This document shows positions 57,568-64,000 of a stretch of DNA of 64,000 nt, in pieces; positions within the stretch are counted from its first letter, which is position 1, and the number at the start of each line of letters is the position of its first letter. The position numbers and the translations under genes are program-made. Source of the DNA: Nitrosococcus wardiae (lineage in GTDB: Bacteria > Pseudomonadota > Gammaproteobacteria > Nitrosococcales > Nitrosococcaceae); assembly GCF_004421105.1 (NCBI RefSeq), contig NZ_CP038033.1, forward strand, positions 2,065,659 to 2,129,658, given 5' to 3'. A model generated the notes under the pieces. That model saw nothing but the letters and a program-made list of their open reading frames with translations. It was not told the origin of the DNA and ran no database searches.

Positions 57568-60108
57568 ATGGATGAAATAGCTCAGGAAGTCTTCCCAGTT
57601 AATATCGAAGATGAAATGAAGCAGTCATACCTCGATTACGCTATGAGCGTTATCGTAGGTAGAGCTTTGCCAGATGCCCGTGACGGCTTGAAACCCGTGC
57701 ACCGTCGAGTCTTATATGCCATGCAAGAATTGGGCAATGATTGGAATAAGCCCTACAAAAAATCTGCTCGAGTGGTGGGTGATGTCATTGGTAAGTACCA
57801 TCCCCATGGGGATGCGGCTGTTTATGATGCCATCGTGCGGATGGCCCAGCCTTTCTCCATGCGCTATCCGCTGGTAGATGGCCAGGGAAATTTCGGCTCC
57901 ATTGACGGCGATCCTCCCGCTGCTATGCGTTATACCGAGGTGCGCATGGCAAAGATCGCCCATGAGTTGTTAGCCGATCTTAACAAAGAAACCGTCGATT
58001 TCGTTCCCAATTACGACGAGTCTGAGTATGAACCTGCTGTTCTCCCTACCCGCATCCCTAACTTATTGGCGAACGGTTCTTCAGGTATTGCCGTGGGCAT
58101 GGCGACCAATATCCCACCCCATAATTTGGGTGAGGTGTTGAGTGCCTGTATCGCCCTTATTGATGAACCCTCCTTGGATATTGCGGGGGTGATGGCTCAC
58201 ATTCCGGGGCCCGACTTTCCCACCGCAGGGATCGTGAACGGTAGCCGTGGCATCCAAGAAGCCTATCTGACTGGACGGGGGCGGATCTTCGTGCGGGCCC
58301 GAACCCATGTAGAAACCGATGAAGCCAGCGGCAGACAAAGCATCATCGTCACTGAGTTGCCCTATATGGTCAATAAGGCTCGCTTGCTGGAAAAAATTGG
58401 CGAGCTGGTCAAGGAAAAGAAGATCGAGGGTATTGTGGGGCTGCGGGATGAATCAGACAAAGAGGGCATGCGTATGGTGGTGGAATTGCGCCGCAATGAA
58501 ATGCCCGAAGTGGTGTTGAATCATCTTTATCTCCATACCCAATTGCAAACTGTCTTTGGCATTAATATGGTGGCCTTAGTGGATGGTCAGCCCCAGGTGC
58601 TTAACCTGAAGCTGGCTTTAGAGGCCTTTTTGCGACACCGCCAGGAGGTGGTAACTCGGCGCACGGTGTTTGAGCTGCGCAAAGCAAGGGAGCGGGCCCA
58701 TGTTCTGGAAGGACTCGCCATTGCCTTGACCAACATTGATCCAGTGATTGCCCTCATTAAGGCCTCCTCAAGTCCTTCTGAGGCCCGTGATGCTTTGATA
58801 GCACACACCTGGCCGCCAGGTGTTGTGATCGATATGTTACAACGGGCGGGAGCTGAATCCTCCCGTCCTGAGGGCTTAGACGCCGCCTATGGGCTGCAAG
58901 AGGAGGGCTATCGGCTGTCCCCTGCTCAAGCCCAAGCCATTCTTGATATGCGCCTTCACCGTTTAACCGGTCTTGAGCAGGGCAAAATCATTGATGAATA
59001 CCAGCAGGTCATAGAGCTTATCTCGGAATTGCTGGAAATTTTAGCCAATCCAGAACGGCTCATGGCGGTCATCCGGGAAGAATTAGTGGAGATGCGCCAG
59101 CAGTATGGCGAACAGCGCCGTACTGAAATTCAGTATAATCACGTGGATCTTCGTTTGGAAGATCTCATTCAAGAAGAAAATGTGGTGGTGACGCTCTCCC
59201 ATAGTGGTTATGCCAAATACCAGGCCTTAGATGCTTACCGTTCCCAGAAGCGAGGGGGCAAGGGTAAGTCGGCTACGGCTATGAAAGAAGAAGATTTTAT
59301 TGACAAGCTCTTTATCGCCAATACCCATGATACCCTGTTATGTTTCTCAAGCCGGGGTAAAGTGTATTGGAAAAAAGTCTATGAGCTGCCCCAGGGGACG
59401 CGGACAGCCCGAGGTAAACCCATCGTCAATCTCCTGCCCTTGGAGGAAGGAGAACGGATTAATACGGTGTTGCCTATCCGGGAATTTGAGGAGGGTAAAT
59501 ACGTCTTTATGGTGACGGCCTCGGGGGCAGTCAAGAAAACTTCCTTGGCCGTATTTTCTCGGCCCCGTCCCAGTGGCATTATTGCCCTAGAACTGCGTGA
59601 GGGAGATCAGTTGGTTGGAGCAGACCTTACCGATGGTGAGCAGGAAATCATGCTGTTTAGCTCGGGGGGGAAAGTGATTCGTTTTTCAGAGCAGAATGTG
59701 CGGCCTATGGGGCGTACTGCCCGCGGCGTTAAGGGTATGGAACTGCCACCAGAACACCGGGTTATTGCCCTTATCATTGCGGGGAGTGGTACCATTTTAA
59801 CGGCAACCGAGTTGGGATATGGCAAGCGCACATCTATTGCTGAGTATCGTCTCCAGGGCCGAGGGGGGCAAGGGATCATCTCTATTCAGACGACCCCGCG
59901 GAATGGTCAAGTGGTGGGGGCGGTACAAGTGGAAGAAGAGGATGAAATCGTTTTGATTACCAATCGAGGTACGCTCATCCGTACCCCGGTGTGTGATATT
60001 TCTCTTATGGGGCGTAATACCCAGGGCGTCAAGCTGATTAACCTCCTAGAAGGTGAACGGTTAGTGGGTGTTGAGCGTATTGTCGAGGATGGAGAAGCTG
60101 CAATATAG
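57568..60108 (+). CDS. gyrA: DNA gyrase subunit A
   Basis: 846 residues. The breakage-reunion domain starts [20 protein letters not shown] and contains [20 protein letters not shown], then the catalytic Tyr in AMRYTEVRM. The C-terminal DNA-wrapping beta-pinwheel carries the GyrA-box QKRGGKGK and repeats such as [12 protein letters not shown] and [10 protein letters not shown]. With GyrB it introduces negative supercoils. The QRDR region shows the quinolone-susceptible form GDAAVYD with Ala/Ala where E. coli has Ser83; position 83 here is Ala, a natural difference and not proof of resistance. It precedes serC. Confidence 0.98.
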   Translation: MDEIAQEVFPVNIEDEMKQSYLDYAMSVIVGRALPDARDGLKPVHRRVLYAMQELGNDWNKPYKKSARVVGDVIGKYHPHGDAAVYDAIVRMAQPFSMRYPLVDGQGNFGSIDGDPPAAMRYTEVRMAKIAHELLADLNKETVDFVPNYDESEYEPAVLPTRIPNLLANGSSGIAVGMATNIPPHNLGEVLSACIALIDEPSLDIAGVMAHIPGPDFPTAGIVNGSRGIQEAYLTGRGRIFVRARTHVETDEASGRQSIIVTELPYMVNKARLLEKIGELVKEKKIEGIVGLRDESDKEGMRMVVELRRNEMPEVVLNHLYLHTQLQTVFGINMVALVDGQPQVLNLKLALEAFLRHRQEVVTRRTVFELRKARERAHVLEGLAIALTNIDPVIALIKASSSPSEARDALIAHTWPPGVVIDMLQRAGAESSRPEGLDAAYGLQEEGYRLSPAQAQAILDMRLHRLTGLEQGKIIDEYQQVIELISELLEILANPERLMAVIREELVEMRQQYGEQRRTEIQYNHVDLRLEDLIQEENVVVTLSHSGYAKYQALDAYRSQKRGGKGKSATAMKEEDFIDKLFIANTHDTLLCFSSRGKVYWKKVYELPQGTRTARGKPIVNLLPLEEGERINTVLPIREFEEGKYVFMVTASGAVKKTSLAVFSRPRPSGIIALELREGDQLVGADLTDGEQEIMLFSSGGKVIRFSEQNVRPMGRTARGVKGMELPPEHRVIALIIAGSGTILTATELGYGKRTSIAEYRLQGRGGQGIISIQTTPRNGQVVGAVQVEEEDEIVLITNRGTLIRTPVCDISLMGRNTQGVKLINLLEGERLVGVERIVEDGEAAI

Positions 60109-60147
60109 CGAGGTCAGTGTGCAAGGGATATTAAAGAGGGTAAGAAC

Positions 60148-61230
60148 ATGACTCGGGTCTACAATTTCAGCGCTGGGCCGGCCATTCTGCCAGAAGAGGT
60201 CATGGAGCAGGCCCGGGATGAGATGCTTGATTGGCAAGGCACCGGGATGTCGGTGATGGAAATGAGCCACCGGGGCAAGCAATTTATGTCCATTGCCAAG
60301 CAGGCCGAAGCCGATTTCCGGGAGTTGTTGGCTATTCCTGATAATTATCAAGTTTTGTTTCTTCAGGGGGGAGCGACCAGTCAGTTTGCCATGGTGCCCA
60401 TCAACCTGTTACAGGGCAACCAAAAGGCTGATTATGTCTGTACGGGACATTGGTCCAAAAAGGCCATTGCTGAAGGTCGTCGGTTTTGCGAGATCAATTT
60501 AGCGGCCAGCTCCGAGGAAAATGGATTTCAGCATATTCCTCCCCATCAGGAGTGGCATCTGGATCCAGGTGCGGCTTATGTTCACTATACGCCTAATGAA
60601 ACCATCGCTGGGGTAGAGTTTCATTGGATCCCCGACACGGGAGAAGTACCTCTGGTGGCCGATATGTCTTCTACCCTTTTATCACGTCCTGTAGATGTCA
60701 GTCGCTTTGGAGTAATTTATGCAGGGGCGCAAAAGAATATCGGCTGCGCTGGTCTCACTGTGGTGATAGTGCGGGATGACTTGATAGGGCAGCCCCTCAA
60801 GAGTGCCCCTACCATGTTTGACTACCAAATACATAGGGACCATAACTCCATGTACAACACGCCTCCCACTTATGCCTGGTATATAGCCGGATTGGTCTTT
60901 GGCTGGTTAAAGCGGAAAGGGGGGTTGACTGCTATAGCGGAGGTGAACCGGGCTAAAGCGGATACGCTTTACCGTTTCATCGATAACAGTGACTTTTACT
61001 ACAACCCGGTAGAACGAGCCTCCCGCTCCCGAATGAATATCCCTTTTATTCTGTCTGAACAGGGGCTTGATGGGGTTTTTCTCCAGCAAGCGGAAAAAGC
61101 CGGATTGACCAATCTTAAGGGGCACCGCTCGGTTGGGGGAATGCGTGCTAGCATCTACAATGCCATGCCCCAAGAAGGAGTCGAAGCTTTAGTAGAATTT
61201 ATGAAAGAATTTGAACGTACCCGGACATAA
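60148..61230 (+). CDS. serC: Phosphoserine aminotransferase
   Basis: 360 residues, start 39 bases after gyrA. A PLP fold-type I enzyme: VYNFSAGPAILPEEVMEQAR at the start, the QGGATSQFAMVP phosphate-binding region, DMSSTLLSRPVDVSRFGVIY and GAQKNIGCAGLTVVIVRDDL with the PLP-binding Lys in AQKNIG. It converts 3-phosphohydroxypyruvate to phosphoserine and also serves pyridoxal synthesis. The gyrA-serC-pheA-hisC order is characteristic of gammaproteobacteria and relatives. Confidence 0.97.
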   Translation: MTRVYNFSAGPAILPEEVMEQARDEMLDWQGTGMSVMEMSHRGKQFMSIAKQAEADFRELLAIPDNYQVLFLQGGATSQFAMVPINLLQGNQKADYVCTGHWSKKAIAEGRRFCEINLAASSEENGFQHIPPHQEWHLDPGAAYVHYTPNETIAGVEFHWIPDTGEVPLVADMSSTLLSRPVDVSRFGVIYAGAQKNIGCAGLTVVIVRDDLIGQPLKSAPTMFDYQIHRDHNSMYNTPPTYAWYIAGLVFGWLKRKGGLTAIAEVNRAKADTLYRFIDNSDFYYNPVERASRSRMNIPFILSEQGLDGVFLQQAEKAGLTNLKGHRSVGGMRASIYNAMPQEGVEALVEFMKEFERTRT

Positions 61231-61293
61231 AATGAATGTTTGAGCCGGGGTTGTTGCCCTATTCATTAAAATTAGGGGGTAGCGGATAGCTGC

Positions 61294-62457
61294 ATGTATA
61301 AAGTACTCACATTGAATAATATTTCCATTGTAGGTTTGGAACGTTTGCCGCGGGATCAGTACGAAGTGGCCTCTGAGATTCAGCATCCAGATGCGATCCT
61401 GGTGCGTTCCCATAATATGCACAAGATGACTATTCCGCCCACCCTAAAGGCGGTTGGGCGTGCCGGTGTCGGGGTTAATAATATTCCTGTGACGCACTTG
61501 AGTGAGCGGGGTGTGGCGGTGTTCAATGCCCCCGGTGCCAATGCCAATGCGGTCAAAGAGGTGGTGCTAGCGGGTCTCTTGTTGGCCGCCCGGAATGTTT
61601 GTCAGGCCTGGGAAGCTGCTGGCGCCTTAACCGGAACCGATGAAGAGATTCACCGGCAAGTTGAGGCCCAAAAAAAACGCTTTGTGGGGATCGAGTTACC
61701 GGGGCGGACCTTGGGCATTGTTGGTCTAGGAGCAATTGGTGTTCAGGTAGCCAATGCCGCCTTGGCACTGGGGATGCGGGTGGTAGGATATGACCCTCAG
61801 ATCACGGTACAACGGGCTTGGGCGCTTTCCGCGGAGGTGGAACAGGCCACTAGCCTGGACCATTTACTCTCCCAAGCCGATTTCCTCTCCCTCCACGTTC
61901 CCTTATTGGAAGCCACCCAAGGTTTGATTAATCGGGAACGGTTAAGAAGCATGAAGCCAGGGGCGAGGCTTCTCAACTTTGCACGGGCGGAAATCGTTGA
62001 TGAAGGCGCTGTGGTTGAGGCCATAACGGAAGGTAAAATTGCGGCTTACGTTTGCGACTTTCCTAGTAATCGCTTGAAGGAGCACCCCCAGGTGATTGCT
62101 CTGCCCCATATTGGGGCTTCCACTTATGAAGCTGAAGAGAATTGTGCCGTAATGGTGGCGGAGCAGATTCGTGAATTTCTGCAAAATGGTAATGTGCAAA
62201 ATTCGGTCAATTTTCCGGAGGCGATGTTACCTCGCACAGAAGGCTGGCGGCTTGCTATTGCCAATGCCAATATCCCTACCATGGTCGCGCAAATCTCTAC
62301 CCATCTGGCTGAAGGGGGACTCAATATCATCGATATGCTGAATAAGTCGCGGCGTGATCTGGCCTATACACTGGTGGATGTTGATCGTCCTATCCCAAAG
62401 CATCTAATTGAGGGAATCAAAGCGATTCAGGGGGTGCTATCGGTAAGGGCCTTGTAA
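61294..62457 (+). CDS. serA: D-3-phosphoglycerate dehydrogenase
   Basis: 387 residues. The substrate-binding half includes VGRAGVGVNNIPVTHLSERG. The NAD-binding Rossmann half starts GRTLGIVGLGAIGVQVANAA, with LHVPLLEATQGLINRERL and FARAEIVDEGAV (Arg in the catalytic set) and ALPHIGASTYEAEEN (His-containing). A C-terminal ACT-like domain (NIPTMVAQISTHLAEGGLNI) binds effectors such as serine. It oxidises 3-phosphoglycerate, the step before SerC. The operon therefore holds two consecutive serine-pathway enzymes. Confidence 0.9.
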   Translation: MYKVLTLNNISIVGLERLPRDQYEVASEIQHPDAILVRSHNMHKMTIPPTLKAVGRAGVGVNNIPVTHLSERGVAVFNAPGANANAVKEVVLAGLLLAARNVCQAWEAAGALTGTDEEIHRQVEAQKKRFVGIELPGRTLGIVGLGAIGVQVANAALALGMRVVGYDPQITVQRAWALSAEVEQATSLDHLLSQADFLSLHVPLLEATQGLINRERLRSMKPGARLLNFARAEIVDEGAVVEAITEGKIAAYVCDFPSNRLKEHPQVIALPHIGASTYEAEENCAVMVAEQIREFLQNGNVQNSVNFPEAMLPRTEGWRLAIANANIPTMVAQISTHLAEGGLNIIDMLNKSRRDLAYTLVDVDRPIPKHLIEGIKAIQGVLSVRAL

Positions 62458-62536
62458 TCAAGGGGGAATACTTTGAGCGGGACTTATTTTGTGCCTCTTG
62501 GTTTTCTAAGGTCCTATCATCAGCTTTTTAACAACC

Positions 62537-63622
62537 ATGGACGATAGTCAACAATTGCAGCAAGTCCGGGCACGCATAGACGCTTTGGACGAGCAAATTC
62601 AGCGTCTTCTTAATGAGCGGGCCGAGCTTGCTCGTCAGACAGCACAGATAAAACAGGCCGCGGGTTTAGGGGAAAATTGTTTTCGCCCAGAGCGGGAAGC
62701 AGAAATTTTGCGGCGTGTTATCGCCCGCAACCCGGGGCCGCTCAGTGGCCAAGAAATGGCACGTCTGTTTCGGGAGATTATGTCGGCTTGCCTTGCCCTT
62801 GAAACGCCCCTGATGATTGCGTATCTGGGTCCGGAGGGAACTTTTACTGAGGCCGCAGCGCTTAAGCACTTTGGCCACTCAGTGAAAACCCGGCCGCTTA
62901 TCGCCATTGATGAAATTTTCCGTGAAGTGGAGGCAGGAACAGCCCACTATGGGGTCGTCCCGGTAGAAAACTCTACGGAAGGGGCGGTAACCCACACCTT
63001 AGATCAATTTTTAATTTCGCCATTACAGATTTGTGGCGAGGTGGAGTTACGTATCCACCACCATCTGCTTAGCAGGAACAAGGCCCTTACTGAAGTGAGC
63101 CGGTTATATGCCCACCAGCAAACACTGGCCCAGTGTCGAGAGTGGTTAGATGCTCATCTGGCAGGATGTGAGCGCATTCCAGTGGGCAGCAATGCAGAAG
63201 CTGCACGGCGGGCGGGGAATGAATCCGGCTGCGCTGCCATCGCTAGCGACCGGGCCCGCGAAATCTATGGGCTCCAGGCTTTGGCGACCAATATTGAAGA
63301 TGAGCCAGGAAACACCACCCGTTTTCTGGTGATTGGTTCCCAAGCGGTGGTCCCCAGTGGAAATGATAAGACCTCTTTGCTGCTCTCGGGACCGAACCGC
63401 TCTGGTTTGCTGTATGATTTGCTACGCCCTTTGGCAGATAACGAGATTAGTATGACCCGACTGGAATCTCGCCCTTCACGGCGCAAGCTTTGGGAGTATG
63501 TGTTCTTTATTGATGTGGAAGGGCACATGGAGGATCCCAAAGTCGCCACCGCTCTGGCCACTCTTAAAGACCAGGCCTCCTTTCTCAAGTTACTAGGTTC
63601 CTACCCGCGGGCAGTCATATAA
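62537..63622 (+). CDS. pheA: Chorismate mutase / prephenate dehydratase (P-protein)
   Basis: 361 residues. The AroQ-type chorismate mutase domain is at about 5-90 ([20 protein letters not shown], with the Arg and Glu of the active site). The dehydratase follows (about 95-275: [46 protein letters not shown]). A C-terminal ACT domain (about 285-360: [40 protein letters not shown]) gives phenylalanine feedback inhibition. It makes phenylpyruvate. The substrate comes ultimately from the DAHP synthase encoded at 51.1 kb. Confidence 0.96.
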   Translation: MDDSQQLQQVRARIDALDEQIQRLLNERAELARQTAQIKQAAGLGENCFRPEREAEILRRVIARNPGPLSGQEMARLFREIMSACLALETPLMIAYLGPEGTFTEAAALKHFGHSVKTRPLIAIDEIFREVEAGTAHYGVVPVENSTEGAVTHTLDQFLISPLQICGEVELRIHHHLLSRNKALTEVSRLYAHQQTLAQCREWLDAHLAGCERIPVGSNAEAARRAGNESGCAAIASDRAREIYGLQALATNIEDEPGNTTRFLVIGSQAVVPSGNDKTSLLLSGPNRSGLLYDLLRPLADNEISMTRLESRPSRRKLWEYVFFIDVEGHMEDPKVATALATLKDQASFLKLLGSYPRAVI

Positions 63623-63644
63623 ATATTTGAAGGTATCACAGTTT

Positions 63645-64000
63645 ATGACTGAAAGCTTATTTTACCAGCTTGCGCTGGCTGGAGTACGAGGACTGACTCC
63701 TTACCAGCCGGGTAAACCCATTGAAGAGTTGGAACGGGAGTATGGGGTGCGGGGTGCAGTTAAGTTGGCCTCCAATGAGAACCCGCTGGGTCCTAGCCCT
63801 TTGGCAATGGAAGCAGCTTCTAAGATACTTGGGGAGAGCGCCCGTTATCCCGATGGCAATGGTTTTGCCCTTAAGGCTGCTCTTTCCCAACACTTGGGGG
63901 TTTCAGCGGATCAGATTACTCTAGGCAATGGCTCCAGCGACTTATTGGAGTTTGTGGCTCGGGTGCTGGTGTCCCCTGAGCATGAAGTGGTCTATTCTCA
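63645..64000 (+). CDS. hisC: Histidinol-phosphate aminotransferase (5' part, cut by window end)
   Basis: About 118 codons from ATG 63645 (read by eye). The protein begins [20 protein letters not shown] and shows [47 protein letters not shown] and the [19 protein letters not shown] cofactor-phosphate region of HisC-type PLP aminotransferases. Genes of this position often also act on aromatic keto acids. It is 22 bases behind pheA, so it is co-transcribed. Confidence 0.93.
   Translation, partial: MTESLFYQLALAGVRGLTPYQPGKPIEELEREYGVRGAVKLASNENPLGPSPLAMEAASKILGESARYPDGNGFALKAALSQHLGVSADQITLGNGSSDLLEFVARVLVSPEHEVVYS

Noticed and set aside
1-64000. tRNA, rRNA genes, CRISPR arrays, prophage modules
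   Set aside because: No cloverleaf, rRNA-like conserved stretch, spaced direct repeat array or phage structural gene was recognised by eye; a covariance-model scan would be needed to exclude short RNAs fully.

Overview
The window is chromosomal DNA from a gammaproteobacterium. The block gyrA-serC-serA-pheA-hisC, the divergent tesA / ybbA-ybbP pair, and apt, nhaD, mtfA and an FkpA/Mip-type isomerase all point there. A betaine-type ABC transporter, a NhaD Na+/H+ antiporter and many copper- or haem-related genes suggest a saline or marine, respiration-centred bacterium. My best guess is a purple-sulfur-lineage (Chromatiales) nitrifier such as Nitrosococcus. This is inference from gene families only: no amo, hao or 16S gene is in view.

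Layout. 1-3.6 kb: 5' end of a sigma-54 activator, a TauE/SafE-like membrane protein, and an OsmV-like ATPase overlapping a fused binding-protein/permease. 3.7-6.1 kb: a structured repeat followed by an OprC/NosA-like TonB receptor. 6.2-17.8 kb: mostly housekeeping genes (glycosyltransferase, an M20 peptidase pseudogene, M48 lipoprotein with TPRs, metallophosphoesterase, CarS-like protein, MtfA, an orphan HigA antitoxin, ybbP/ybbA/tesA, FKBP isomerase, DUF99 protein). 18.0-24.9 kb: an envelope gene run of two secreted proteins predicted to mature with N-terminal histidine, a HEAT-repeat protein, a TlpA-like thioredoxin, a DUF4266 lipoprotein, a Met/His-rich DUF3570 barrel fusion and ApbE. 24.9-35.0 kb: a Wzm/Wzt polysaccharide exporter, four consecutive sulfotransferase modules (the last in a 1046-residue fusion) and three further glycosyltransferases, pointing to a sulfated surface glycan.

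35.3-48.2 kb: a respiratory supercluster. Alternative complex III (actABCDEF) is followed by an A2-type aa3 cytochrome c oxidase whose cytochrome c domain is fused to the small subunit IV rather than to subunit II. A complete IS5-family element (40964-42216, 4-bp target duplication) lies between actD and actE. The reading frame is continuous across the reconstructed empty site, so the insertion probably cut off the 5' end of actE. 48.7-51.1 kb: a second copy of the structured repeat, a near-perfect Zur box and a ZnuD-like zinc receptor with a His-rich loop. 51.1-64 kb: DAHP synthase, NhaD, an M61 peptidase, apt, a small unknown protein, a PqiC-like lipoprotein, then gyrA and the serine/aromatic/histidine biosynthesis block, cut by the window end inside hisC.

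The parts most worth following up are the 18-25 kb envelope redox/metal cluster, the paired structured repeats upstream of both TonB receptors, the IS-split actE, and the sulfotransferase-glycosyltransferase-methyltransferase fusion. I saw no tRNA, rRNA or CRISPR array.
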